Below are positions 32,391-43,292 of a stretch of DNA of 54,363 nt, piece after piece. A program made the translations under genes and the position numbers. The stretch is from Phaeoceros laevis. Taxonomy: Eukaryota; Anthocerotophyta; Anthocerotopsida; Notothyladales. The notes below the pieces were generated by a model that was not told where the DNA came from, made no database searches, and saw nothing but the letters and a program-made list of their open reading frames with translations. The stretch spans positions 1 through 54,363 of the forward strand of contig JBNGIQ010005753.1 in assembly GCA_049999765.1 (NCBI GenBank), in the 5' to 3' direction. Numbering within the stretch: the first letter of the stretch is position 1; every line of letters begins with the position of its first letter.

Positions 32391-34655
32391 CTAGGATTTC
32401 CCATCACCAACTCTGTATGTGATGCAGAAGTCGACTATGAGCTTGAGGTACCGCATCATACGCTTCACCTGCGTCCAATGATCCCTGCCATAGGCTGCCA
32501 GGAACTGCGACACCAAGTGAACCGGGAATGCGATGTCCACTCTCGTTAAGTAAGTCAAACAGATAAGTGTACCTACTGCAGCTTTGTAAGGAACCTTGTT
32601 CATTTCCAGCTTTTCAGCGGCACTGCTCGCTGCCTGATCCTTGGTCAGCTTGACACCTGTAGCCAAAGGGGTATTCAACCCATGTGCCTCCACTAGGTTA
32701 AACCGAGTCAACATGTCGTTTATATACTTCCTTTGTGACAGTTTCAGCTTTCTTTTCTTCCTGTTCTGGGTGATTTCTACTCCTAAGCACCATTTAAGAG
32801 GACCGAGAACTGACATCTCGAATTCTGACTTCAACAGATTTTTGACAGTGGCTAGCAAACTTGTGGGTCAGGTGTCGCAGCGATGATCAGATCATCCACG
32901 TACACAAGTAGCAAGATGTAAGCACCCTTCCTTTTTAGTATGTACAGGTTTCCATTAGCTGTAGCCTTCTTGAATCCACATTTAACTAGGAAAGCATCTA
33001 ACCTTGTATGCCATGCACGTGGGCTTTGTTTCAGGCCATATAGAGTCTTGTGTAGTTTACACAGAAGATGCTCACTTCCTTTCTTCACATACCCCTCTGG
33101 CTGGGCCATGTAGATTTCCTCATCAAGTTCTCCATTCAAGAACGCAGTACGTACATCCATTTGTTCTAAATCCAGATCCTCATGTGCTGCAACCGCTAGC
33201 ACAAGGCAAAGTGTGGGAAATTTGACTACAGGTGCAAACGTTTCAAAGTAGTCCTCGCCTTCTCTCTGTGAGAATCCTCTAACCACTAGTCTAGCCTTGT
33301 ATCTCTCGATACTCCCATCTGCATTGTACTTAGTTTTGAACACCCACTTATTGCTTATTGCACGTCTTCCTTTTGGCAGCTCCTGCAGGGACCAAGTACC
33401 ATTTTTAATAATTGATCCATACTCGTCCTCGACTGCCTTCCTCCAGGCAGCTCCATCAGGGCCTTCATAGGCCTCCCGCATTGTCAGTGGATCTGCAGGG
33501 TTTGAGTTAGCAGCTGCCACAGCGTGCACTTGTGTTGTCGTCAACATATTGTCAAGATGACCTGTCTGCACCGTCGCTAGCAAGGATGCAAGTGCTGGTG
33601 TATCTTCTTCACCATCTAACAGCTCCTGATCCTCGTCAGGCTCCCCCACTGGAGGTAAACTGTCTACCGTTCCTGTGTTAAAATTTGTGCGACTATACCG
33701 TCCAGTCCACTGCTCCGGCAAGTAGGGAGTGGGTGCAGAACGCACTCGTCCTGACGACCGTGGCATAACTGCAGGTGGTGCAGGTATCTCCACTCCAGGG
33801 GCTGCCACCTCATCAACAACTGGTGGTGGCTGCTCAACAACTGGCTCAGCTAGCGCAGGGTCCCCATCAGGCACGATAGGCTCATTCAGTTCGTAAGAAG
33901 ACTCATCGTTGTATGACATGCTATGCTCCGACTGATCAAACATAGCAGGCTCAACATGGATATCTTCCCCATGTGGCACTATGTCAATAGTGTCCTCACT
34001 AACTGCTGCTGCCGTGTCCTCCCCTTGAGCAGGAGTAGCATCCGTGTCATCAAATGCAGGCACATTCAAAAGCGCAGCTTCATCAAAAACAACACTCCGC
34101 GCATACTCCACCCGACGTGTTGTCGGGTGAAAAAGCTTATAAGCTTTTATACCATCAGTATAGCCAATGAGAACTCTTTTCACTGCTCTATCTGACAACT
34201 TTGCATGCTCCCGCTTTTGCTTAGGGACATGGGCGTATGCTGGAGCTCCGAAGACCCGAAGATTCTGTATCGACGGCATTTTTCCACACCACAGCTCATG
34301 TGGGGTGCGTCCTTGCACAACACTTGAAGGAAGTCTGTTATGCAAATAGGTTGCTGTACTGACGGCTTCTCCCCAGTAAGCCATTGGCAAATTTTCTTGT
34401 TTTAACAAGGCTCTGGTGATATCTTGCGCACACCTGTTCCAACGCTCAGCCACGCCATTCTGAGAAGAGCTGTACGGAACTGTGAACTGTCTGGCAGTGC
34501 CAAGAGACTCGCAGTGTGCATTAAAAACATCGGAGTCAAATTCTCCACCGTTGTCAGTCCGAAGACAAAGTATCTTCACTCTCAGCTGCCTTTCGACAAG
34601 TGCTTGGTAATGTTTGAAACTTTCGAAGGCGTCACTTTTATGTGTTCAGACACTC
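32391..34655 (-). pseudogene. Copia 1 integrase (partial) and reverse transcriptase
   Basis: Integrase from about 34640: LCLRTDNGGEF and SQNGVAERWNR carry the second Asp and Glu of the DDE triad; the first part is missing. Then the GAG-pre-like linker region rich in Pro and acidic residues. Reverse transcriptase: WVFKTKYNADGSIERYKARL, DVRTAFLNGELDEEIYM, GLKQSPRAWHTRLD and VYVDDLIIAA (YVDD active site). A frameshift near 32855 separates this from LKWCLGVEI and a region ending YRVGDGKS. Inactive because of the frame breaks and truncation. Confidence 0.92.
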
Positions 34656-34865
34656 TGCTAGAGTATGAATGCAAGCTTGATGCGCAAGCAAAGTAGGAAA
34701 GTGTGCGTGTATGGATAATGAGCACACGAAGTGCATATGTACACAGCCGCGTAATGGCCAACCGTTCTTGTGAACAACTTTACGTACACGTTCCCGTGTG
34801 CCCTAACTAATGCGTATTCGCTAAACCTAAACACGAGTGTGGGTTGCATATTATACTCCCCAACA
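34656..34865 (-). repeat. 3' LTR of copia element 2
   Basis: A 210-bp segment beginning tgctagagtatg and ending ccccaaca; on the minus strand TGTTGGGGAGTATAA...CATACTCTAGCA. A purine tract, gagtggagg, precedes it in the element's orientation. It begins exactly where copia 1 integrase is interrupted, giving a nested insertion. The adjacent cactc (34651-34655) is the candidate target duplication. Confidence 0.7.
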
Positions 34866-34902
34866 CCTCCACTCAACACACACCTACTCGCGCATTCGAG
34901 CC

Positions 34903-35380
34903 ATGACGAGCTTACTCTCGCTACGCCTGCTGAGCGCCGCCGCCAGGGTTCTTCGTGCATGTCACCTCCGCCTTGGCAATTTCCTTCACAGTCTTGAAAC
35001 TTTGATTGCAGAGAGGGAAGTGGAGAGAAATTTCTCACCACAGAACCTTTGGGACGCCGCCGCTGCCGCAAGCTGGGTGGATAGCCAACTATCCTTCTCT
35101 GACTGCTGCTATTGGTCGCTGGAGAGAAGAAAGCTGCTGCCCGTCGGCCGCCGTGATGGCTGCATCATAGTTTGCACAGGGGAGGACTGGGCACCAAGTA
35201 GCTACCTGTGTCGGCGCAGTGGTTTGCGCATGAAGTGCACCGCCAAGAGAGTTGGCAGCTCGCCTTCACAGACAGTCAGCTCCTACGGTACGCCCCAGGC
35301 CTTCTCCTCCACATAACTTGAGCTTGAGCTTGTGCATGACTGGTGGGGTGCCTTGTGCAGTTCCAGACTTGCAGCTATGA
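34903..35380 (+). CDS. Antisense two-exon gene inside copia element 2 (134 aa)
   Basis: Exon 1 34903-35287 and exon 2 35361-35380, donor GTACGC and acceptor ttgtgcag. The joined CDS is 405 bp, exactly the length of the copia 1 homologue. Shared landmarks: LETLIAE, AAAAASWVD, SLERRKLLP, WAPSSYLCRRSGLR and a C terminus SSYVPDL. The intron splits the same codon (phase 1). A conserved GTATGTTCTGACTC follows at 35409, matching the corresponding place in copia 1. The exon borders are supported by conservation rather than by transcript data. No known domain. Confidence 0.65.
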
Positions 35381-35483
35381 GCTGTCGACTCCGAAATACT
35401 TGCAACAGGTATGTTCTGACTCTCAAGCATTCATTCAGCAGTCTATAGCATGCAAATCTACTTGCTATGTCCTAATCCTACCT

Positions 35484-35885
35484 CTACTCACCGGGCACTA
35501 AGCCCAGCTTCTTGCAGTGCTTCATATGTGTCTCACTGGACAAGGCCTTTGTAAGGATGTCGGCTGGGTTCTCACTTGTGTTGATGTAGGTCAACACCAT
35601 CTCGCGGCGCTCCACTACATCCCGCACGAAATGGTGGTGCACTTCAATGTGCTTCATGCGGGCATGAAACACTGGGTTATTTGCTAGGGCGATGGCGCCC
35701 TGGTTGTCACAGTGCACTCTTGCAGGTCCTTCTTGAGCTTGCCCAATGTCCTCTAAGCAGCGGTGGTCCCAGACAACTTCCTTAGCAGCCACTGTTAGAG
35801 TTTTGTATTCTACCTTCGTGTTGGAGAGGCAGATGCTGGCATTCCTTTTGCAGGACCATGAAACTGGCCCGCTAGCAAGCATGAA
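35484..35885 (-). pseudogene. Copia 2 RNase H fragment
   Basis: Reads FMLASGPVSWSCKRNASICL, then LTVAAKEVVWDHRCLEDIGQ and HCDNQGAIALANNPVFHARM, closely parallel to copia 1 RNase H. It begins in mid-domain, so the catalytic first Asp is missing. Upstream sequence changes abruptly at about 35885. Confidence 0.9.
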
Positions 35886-38800
35886 ACTGGCTCCTCGAGA
35901 AGAGCACCATGTCGCGAGCGGATTCTCTCACTAGCGGCTTCTCTCACTAGGCTATGGCGCAAGGTTTTCTGGCTATGGTGGCCGGTCAACTTAGGTTTGA
36001 CCACACCTAGCCCCCGATCCAGCACGCGCCTCACCTAGCGCATTACTGCGGCGTGTGCGCAAGCTACAGGCCGACATTCCGAACTACTGGGCGATGTCGT
36101 GTGCCTTCTCTTTCACATGCTGACACAAATTGTGTTCTTCGGTTGTGTTGCTTGCTGTTGTTCCTGTTTGGTGTGCTCTTCTGCCTTGCTACAGCCTGGA
36201 CACAACCTGGACTCGGCCTGGTCACAGCCCGGACAAAACCCAGAGGACAATCTGGTTGCTGGCCGTTGCTGCGGAAGCACCTAAGGGGCTGGGTTCCGTT
36301 GCTTCTTGCTGTGGTACAGCGTCCAGGGAGGTTGCGAATAAGGACGCATAGGTATGACATGAGCCAGGACCGGATTCAGGACAAGGCTGCATGAGCTCGG
36401 GAGCTATGACGGCCACGGCAGTATAGCAGGCAGCGGCGGTGACGGCCATGGTGGTGGCAGAGACGTCGATGATAGCGGCGGCACGGAGATGCCAACTCTT
36501 GTGGAGCGGGTACCGGGAAGCTGCCCCAAGCTGCAGAAGTACAACACATTGGTCTCTTTGTTGAGAGGTGGTCACAGCTACGATTGGGCCGCCGAGGCTG
36601 ATCTCTGAGGTAGTGAGATCACACGACACCTGACCTTGTGTCGTGTGGCCATGACGGATGGCGGGCAGGAAACAGGTACATCCTCTCTGGATATCACAAG
36701 AGACAGGTTTGGTGAAGAAACCATGCGATAATTCTCTGGTGACGAAACCACTTGACACAATTTTGGTGAAGACACCATATGCAGCATCTCTGGCAAGAAA
36801 ACTCTTATGGTGAAGAAGCTAGGGGCTGGTAACTCTCGAATTTCGTCCCTAAAGGATATCTAGGACTGGCTGAACCGCAAAAGATGCTGATTTCATCTGG
36901 GATAGCTTCGAATAGGCCACACCGCTAGGTGTTGCAAGTGGTTCCCTGTGGCAACTTAGTGGTCCCAGGCTTCGAACAGAGAAATGAGGAAGGCTCCAGT
37001 TCAGGGTGATTCCACCTCCGCAAATTTCTGTTCTCCTTCTTGTCTTTACAAGCCAGTGCGGTCTAGGGCCCCTCGACCCACGAGTCCTGATAATTCCTTT
37101 CCTACCAAGTTGTTCCTCCATCTTTTTATGCTCAAGCCTTCAAGTTTTTGTAGTACTGCTAAGACTACAGCTTTTTGTTGTGTCTCTGGTGTGTGCTTCA
37201 ATGGAGACTCTGCTTACTTCTTGCCCTGCTCATGTTGCTTCTTGTCCAGTTGCCGTGGCCTAAGGATGTGCAGGGAAGAATGTTCATCCTCGATTATACA
37301 AAGCGGACGGCAACAATCTAAGGATGGGTCGTAAGTATGGTAAACGAATCCGGTGAAGAAACCATGTGTAAAATTCTGCTGGTAAAGAGACCATCCGTTG
37401 CAATCTCGGGGAAGAACCCAGGTGATACAACCTCGGGTATAGAAACCCCTATGGCGAGGCACTTTTGAGTTGAAATAGATCGAGGTTTTGTCTCCATGGA
37501 TGGAACGGTTCTAGGGACAATGGCCAATAATCCCACTCTGTATGCTTGGATGTTGAAGCTATAGTCCCATGAGGAGTAGGTATGGCTGTCACTAACTATG
37601 ACTGACATTTTCGGAATACTTCCCCTTTGTACTTAATCAGCCCTACGAGAAGATAGTGGCCACACCAACAACGACAGGTGTCTCAAAATCGGTATGAGCT
37701 TTTATTCTCAATCCTTTTCGTTACTTCCTGCATACACTAAATGCTCTTTTAGGTCATGCTACACCACAAGGTCTCAGACCCCATATAAGGGGAAGGATGG
37801 TCTGGAACATTTTGGGTTGTACTAAAAGCAGCACACGCTACCAGGTCTCTTTGATCGGGTATCATGGGCCTGTCTACCACGATTTGACTGGCTACGGATT
37901 CATCTTCAAGTTTTCATGGGGCGGTAGCTGAGTCAGATCGAGGGGGAGGGTATGTGGACAACCGTTTTCCCTAGGGGATGAAGCTCCTTGTGCTTCCACT
38001 GAGCTGCTCCGCTCAGTTGGCCGCTCAGCTCGGCACAGGGCAGGGTCACAGGTTGATGGGAGGAAAAGCTGAGCAGAAGGTAGCTTCCTTCTTTCAGAGC
38101 ACTTACCGAACAGTACAGGTCCAATGGTTAGTTGGGCTAGCAGACAAGGGCTTTTAGTTCATATCCTCAGCTACTGACTACCCCCTTATTTGTTCTGCCA
38201 CGGCCCCATCCCACGAATGATAGGTGTCGAAGGGTCGAAGGCTGTACCACGACGCTTGGACCCATATCCGAAGCCTACAAACATATAGGAAGATCATACA
38301 ATCTTTTGGATATGGCCCCCTTAGCAGTCAGCATAGTTTAGAGTGCTAACGCTCTTAGACATCGAACTTCCAGGGTGGGTTGCTCCTGTCCCTAAAAGAA
38401 GACACAACGGCCTCAAGAGACAAGAGTCGCATCCAAATAATTTAGCCCTATTTAGACAAAGTCAGGCTCCCTTACTTATACCCCCTTGTCACTCAGGAAC
38501 ACCGCATGCCCGTCTGTAGGAAGTTCGTAGTCTACACATAGGCATGCCTGCCTCTTCGTTGAAAATGGAAACATTACAGCGGTTGTCAAAATGACTCCTG
38601 GACGGTTCCTGTGTGGACGTAGCGACTATTTGATATTCGTCCGGGGCCCCTGAGGGTCCCTTCTCTCCTAACTGTGATAACTCTGCAGGATAGTGCCCAC
38701 TTCGGGAGGCCAACAGAAGGAATCAGGGTTTTTACATGGCTAAACACAAGAGGGGTCCATCCTGGCACTACACCAGTATGCCACGTCAGTTAGCGCGTCA

Positions 38801-39003
38801 CCTGGCACGGTCCCACCTTGGATAGGAACAGAACAGAATTCGTACTTCCCATTGTTACGGTAGGGAGATAAGGGCAGTCGGAAGGGTATCGACCGTAGTT
38901 GTTGGACAGCAAAGCATATCCTTACCTTCTCCACCCTCTCCTAAGCCTTGTTGTAATATCGATATGCCACTACCCGACGGAACTCTCAGCTTGTTCCGGG
39001 GAC
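35886..39003. other. No gene; short tandem repeats
   Basis: After the copia breakpoint there is no coding frame that I can support. Around 36195-36245 a degenerate 11-bp unit (cctggacacaa) repeats four to five times. At 36690-36830 and 37340-37460 a degenerate unit of about 30 bp around ctggtgaagaaaccatg repeats. The remainder is unassigned. Confidence 0.4.
36690..37460. repeat. Degenerate 30-bp repeat in two clusters
   Basis: Units of the form ggtgaagaaaccat recur at 36700-36830 and again at 37345-37450. On the minus strand they read as MVSSP or HGFFT peptides depending on frame, so they may derive from a repeat-containing protein or an LTR. Confidence 0.5.
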
Positions 39004-39759
39004 ATGAGCACGTTGGGGATCCCGGCCACGCGGCCGGGCTTATCGCACATATGCAGTATGGTGTGGGAAGCGATTGCGGCGCACCTCGTCCCACATGACA
39101 TAGCCCGCCTCCAGCTAGTGGAGAAGGAACTTTGGTATCTACTTTGCCCTCCATCCCGTTACAAGCAATACTGCTCCATGATGAAGCTCCCCATATGTGA
39201 GGCCTGCGGCCACCACTCGGTGAGCCAATTTCACGCGGTCCTTCACACTCGTGCCTACCACCGAGACGATCTGCGCCCGCAGCAGCAGGAAGAACTCTTG
39301 GAATTACTGGATGGCATTAGCCAGCGAGATTTCGACGCCTTGGAAGCAGGAGAATTACCTCCAGGACTGAGAGCACTCGAGGAAAGGAAGGTTTGGATAT
39401 CGGATGTCTCTCGAGTAGGAGGCAGAAGTCACAGATGGAGGTGGTGGGGCGGACAGGGTTGGAAGCGAGTTCCTCTGTGGAAGCTCTGTGTCACCCTACA
39501 GATGTTCTGGGAAGAAGCTGACGAAATCTCCCAGACGCTAAGCGGCTCGTCGGTGGGGACGGAGGTATCCGAAGCAGGAGGGAATGCTCGGGACTCTAGT
39601 AGGCCGGAAGCGGCCCATGTGTGTGATCAGTGGTGCCACATAGGCCCCGGTGGAGTGCGGCGCAACCACAGTTTTCCCCAACGAGGGGGAGTAACTTCTA
39701 TAAGTTTGATGGGACGATCGACACACACCCAACAGCGATACATGACACGACTTCTTTGA
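39004..39759 (+). CDS. F-box-like/zinc-finger family protein, copy 1 (intact)
   Basis: The ATG at 39004 fits the family start: it aligns with the start of copy 3, and the frame upstream is not conserved. 251 residues. Residues about 16-50 (MVWEAIAAHLVPHDIARLQL, then VEKELWYLL) resemble an F-box helix set. A zinc finger follows: CEACGHHSVSQFH then VLHTRAYH, spacing C-x2-C-x8-H-x3-H-x4-H. A middle region rich in Trp (WRWWGGQGWKRV) leads to a second conserved group HVCDQWC then GPGGVRR. The frame is uninterrupted, in contrast to its relatives. By analogy F-box proteins recruit substrates to SCF ubiquitin ligases; that role is only a hypothesis because the F-box match is weak. I know no named family. 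Confidence 0.6.
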   Translation: MSTLGIPATRPGLSHICSMVWEAIAAHLVPHDIARLQLVEKELWYLLCPPSRYKQYCSMMKLPICEACGHHSVSQFHAVLHTRAYHRDDLRPQQQEELLELLDGISQRDFDALEAGELPPGLRALEERKVWISDVSRVGGRSHRWRWWGGQGWKRVPLWKLCVTLQMFWEEADEISQTLSGSSVGTEVSEAGGNARDSSRPEAAHVCDQWCHIGPGGVRRNHSFPQRGGVTSISLMGRSTHTQQRYMTRLL

Positions 39760-40266
39760 GGACACTAGCTCAGATGCAACATAGGTAGTGTCTATTGAAT
39801 TGTGCTTCCGGAGGGTATCAGCCTTAGCCTCCGGACTCATCCTAAGGAAGGAAATTTTTGTGATCAGCGTCTTAAGGCTTTCCAGCCAAAGACACATAAA
39901 GTCGGCCTGTGTTATGAACTCACTCCCCAGTGTTGTATAATCCTCCATACCACACAACAGTCACCAAGGAAACAACCCTATCAACACATAAACGACCTTA
40001 AGCTTGGTACACAGGAAAGTCCAAAGAGGCTTTGGTCAAGAGGAAATACAATCGGCTCCTGTTTTCAGCTTCCTCTCTAGTTTTTCACAATCGTTCCTAC
40101 CACAGAACGGACATGAAGGGATACAACTTTGTGCACTCATAAAAGATTGCAACCTGGCACACAGCGAGAAGCCTAAGATCTTCAAATTGGATAGTGACTC
40201 TGACCACGGACTACACCTATCCAAGAATTTCTGCACCTTCATCACTGCGTAAGGAGGGCGTAATCA

Positions 40267-41009
40267 CTAAAAGAACTCCATGCCTGTAATAAATGCCGAA
40301 GCCTCATGACCCTGCCAATGCCAAAAGTGACGACCTTTCAGCTGTATCCAGGCCAACTTTCCTTTGTTCTCTCGGTTATGGGACATCCTAACTTCCCCAG
40401 GTCTAAGACTGCACAGTTTGTCACACGCATGAGTGCCTTTCAGTAGGCTTTTTGCTCTCGCAGAGCCCCTCCCTCGACAGTCAAGATACCCTCTCGCTCT
40501 CTTTCCCAATCCGCTTGTGCCCATCACAAACGCAACAGAGCATAGAAATCCCAGAGTGAATGCCACTCCAGGAGGTAGCGTCTACGGACCCCTTCCCACC
40601 CTGATCTCGTCCATCTGGAGCGCCCCTCCACTGTGTAAGACACCCACACGCCCTGCTTTTTTAGCAAGGGGGTACCAGCCTTCAAATCCGTAGTGCCAAC
40701 AGCATCAAAATCTGCATGTCGGATGCTATCCAGTTCCTCGACCAACACCTCATAATGCTCCAGCAGCAGGTCGCCTGTATGAAAGGTGCGCACATGAAGT
40801 TCGCAGTGGAATTCGGTGACGCATACTTGTCCACACCGTCCACAAGAAGGTGATTTCAGTAGCGTACAAAATTGTGACCGCATCAAAGGAGTCCGCAGTA
40901 AAGCATTCAGCTCCTTGTCAACAAGCTGCAAGCACCCCACGTCGTGCGGCAACAAATGCTTGGCAAGGGGATCCCATGCTTCAATACACACGGCTTTCAA
41001 GCCCACCAT
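40267..41009 (-). pseudogene. F-box-like/zinc-finger family, copy 2 (frameshifted)
   Basis: The first frame, from an ATG at 41009, reads LLPHDVGCLQLVDKEL, then CGRCGQVCVTEFHCELH and VRTFHTGDLLLEHYE, the family F-box-like and zinc-finger parts, and ends at a TGA (40526-40524) after WHSLWDFYALLRL. Homology resumes in another frame with THACDKLCSLRPGEVR, the family C-terminal motif. Copies 1 and 3 have no break here, so this copy is disrupted. It is the only one on the minus strand. Confidence 0.6.
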
Positions 41010-41169
41010 TGTCGCGATTACTGCTCCCGAAGTAAGCTTGCGAAGACTGCTGGCGGCCTTAAGAGGGGCCAAAGCATCCAGTGAAGGGCGGTTGCCCGGA
41101 TCCCATGCACGGGTTTTGAAGGCTGAAGTAACCCAACGTACCAACCCCTCTTGCTCTACTAATTAAGTG

Positions 41170-42507
41170 TGTACCTTTCCAGAAATCCACCTGTCCAACT
41201 CTGTCCGCTGTCAATTTTTAGGGGTACTTTTTTCCATAAGTTTGTCCCTCTTGAGAGGGTAAGGGTGTCGTACGTGGGGTAACTTACTACCATCACCAGC
41301 TGCCGCTATACCTCGCTAGCATATCCCCGACCAATCCTGTCTTTGTTCAGAGGAATGATGGGCCATTATCGAATCCTGCCAGACGCCGCCGACTCCATCA
41401 GTATTATCCCAAGTAAAAAGTTTAATCCGTCCCCAACATAACCAGGTCGATCATTCATTTGGATCTTATGTAGGCTAAAAAGGACCACCGTCCTCGGTTT
41501 ACATCTATTCTACCCGGGAGCAAGCTGCTAGGGCTATGAGTGTGACTTTTTCTTTCAAGTGCTGTTGGCGACCGAGCCACTCATTTGGGTCAGAGCGTCG
41601 ATTGATCCTTAAAAACGGTAAATGGCCTCACCATGCTCACTAAATATTCCGGAGAAACAATAACTCTTAGCCCACATCCGGGAGTCGGCCTGGTAGGTGC
41701 GCTAAAGACAGGTGTCAAAGTCACGGCACCCCTTGGTAATTCATAGACCCTACTGTCCCAGGGGCCCGGTAGGTAAAATTGGAACAGGTTACAGTACATT
41801 CTTTTTGTTAACAAGCAATAATCACCCTCCGGACTATACACTGAAACAAACTAACGCTCCGTCACCTCTCGAAAGGACATCTGATGAGCACAATTATTAC
41901 GTCTTTCTCCTGGGAGAGGACAACAGTAACCAGTCATTAGGGAAGAGATTATCGGCCCAATAGTAACCCCATCGGGTAGCGCTAGGATGACAGCACAGGG
42001 TTAAAACATTTAATTGAGCCGGGCGGTCATTTATGCCCTGCACAACCTGAAAGAACCGACTTCCCGCTTATGAATAATTCGGCGAATGTTCATCTTTAAA
42101 TGTGTTCTAACCGTGCCACAGTAACCTAACGCTCTCTAACAGGTTAACCCCGCTCCCGTGAAAGTCAGCCGCTTCTTGTTTTGCTTACCGACAATACTAA
42201 ACCATTTTCACACTTACTCCTGGGCGATTGCCATTACGGGCTCCGATATCAGGGCTCAGGTCGTCGCTACAATCCAAGATAGTTATCGGACTGCCTCCAG
42301 TTGGAAGAAGCTTTTATCACTTCTCTCTCTCTAAAAACCTATACTTTATTCTCTTTCTACAGTCACAACAGGACTGGTCGTTCAGCCAAGGATTTGCTAA
42401 CACTCTACTCATTTCCTTAAGGTCTTTTCACCAAAGGACACAAACTACGTTGCCTCTACACTCCCAGAATCGTGCGATTTCTGCTCGGTTTCAGCAGGGC
42501 AGGCGCA
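41170..42507. other. No gene recognised
   Basis: Only short, overlapping frames on both strands. One minus-strand frame at 41590-41841 (83 residues) has no recognisable domain. Polypyrimidine-rich stretches near 42310-42370 could belong to an intron or 5' leader of the following gene. Confidence 0.35.
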
Positions 42508-42831
42508 ATGGCGGAAGAGTGTCTCCCGCCCTCCCAGACTTCATTTTATGTTCTCACAGCAGGCAGGCACCCGGGTATCTACCAATCCTGGCAAGCGGCG
42601 GTTCATCAACAGAGACATAGCCAAACAGGGATCTTCCGAAGGGCCAACTCGGAACCTGAGGCCCAGCAGCTAGCCAAGCGTTTGACAGGCCGAACCACCG
42701 ATCTGCCGGTCTACTGGGAGGATTCGCAGATAGGGAAGCTAGGATCTCCCCGGAATGGGAGGGGCGGTTGCCACTCTCAACCGGTCCTAATAATGCGCAG
42801 AGCGGGGCCTTTACCAGGGATCAACAACTGA
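42508..42831 (+). pseudogene. Viroplasmin/RNase H1 N-terminal (Cauli_VI-like) domain
   Basis: Starts MAEECLPPSQ. Residues about 13-55 read FYVLTAGRHPGIYQSWQAAV, then IFRRANSEPEAQQLAKRL. This matches the small nucleic-acid-binding domain shared by eukaryotic RNase H1 N termini and caulimovirid viroplasmin/transactivator proteins (GRxPGIYxSW, then a FK-like strand and an EAxxL helix). It is followed within 250 bp, in other frames, by two zinc-finger family units. The frame ends TGA at 42829-42831. Origin from an ancient caulimovirid insertion, a retroelement or a host RNase H1 cannot be decided here; no reverse transcriptase is nearby. Confidence 0.6.
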
Positions 42832-43292
42832 TGCAGGCAATAGCTGCTAGGTCAGCACTCGAGGACCTCGCGGCTCTGACCAGGCTGTCACCGAGCTGGT
42901 GCCACGCCCTCCAAAAAAAAGACTTTCGAGCCAAGATAGTCTCTCGGGAAGGGCTGTCCCGGTGCGAGCTCTGTGACCGCCCCATGAAATCCTCATTGCA
43001 CCTGACTTTACATTTCCATTTCTGGCATAGATTGCAGATCACGAGAATGAGATACGAATTTCTGAAAGATCTCATCAAAGATTTCCGGGACCCCAGAGCT
43101 GGGGATACCACGCACATCCCGAGCAGGGTAGAGAATTACACCAGGATGCAAATCAAAATTTGGCACGATGAGGATTGGAGGGAGTGGGCCAAATGGCTGG
43201 AAGACAATCCGATTCACTCCACTTCGTTTTTGCAGAACTTACTGGGGACCATCTCTCAGATATATTGTTGCGCCTCAAGCCAGACGAGCTGA
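42768..43292 (+). pseudogene. F-box-like/zinc-finger family, unit A
   Basis: Open frame with LEDLAALTRLSPSWCHAL, then RCELCDRPMKSSLHLTLHFH and FWH. The zinc-finger spacing is the same C-x2-C-x8-H-x3-H-x4-H as in the other copies. It continues FLKDLIKDFRDP and a Trp-rich WREWAKWLEDN segment. Near 43235 a good acceptor (tttttgcag) opens unit B, so A and B could be exons of one gene. No clear start of its own; the preceding viroplasmin-like frame may be its N-terminal part after a frame change. Confidence 0.5.

Larger units (their letters stand above)
31008..34655 (-). mobile_element. Ty1-copia element 1, 5'-truncated
   Basis: Element order on the minus strand: integrase (partial), reverse transcriptase, RNase H, a roughly 650-bp region carrying an antisense gene, a polypurine tract and the 3' LTR. 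IN before RT defines the copia class. The integrase is cut at 34655, precisely where a second copia LTR begins, so the 5' half lies beyond another insertion and is not in the window. Confidence 0.9.
34656..35885 (-). mobile_element. Ty1-copia element 2, severely truncated
   Basis: Retains only the 3' LTR, the antisense gene and part of RNase H. It belongs to the same family as copia 1 by RNase H similarity and shared antisense gene, but the nucleotide sequences are clearly diverged. Homology stops near 35885. Confidence 0.85.

Noticed and set aside
41590-41963. Third movement-protein-like copy
   Set aside because: The minus-strand peptide has a superficial strand pattern but does not align with the 4.6-kb and 6.2-kb copies.
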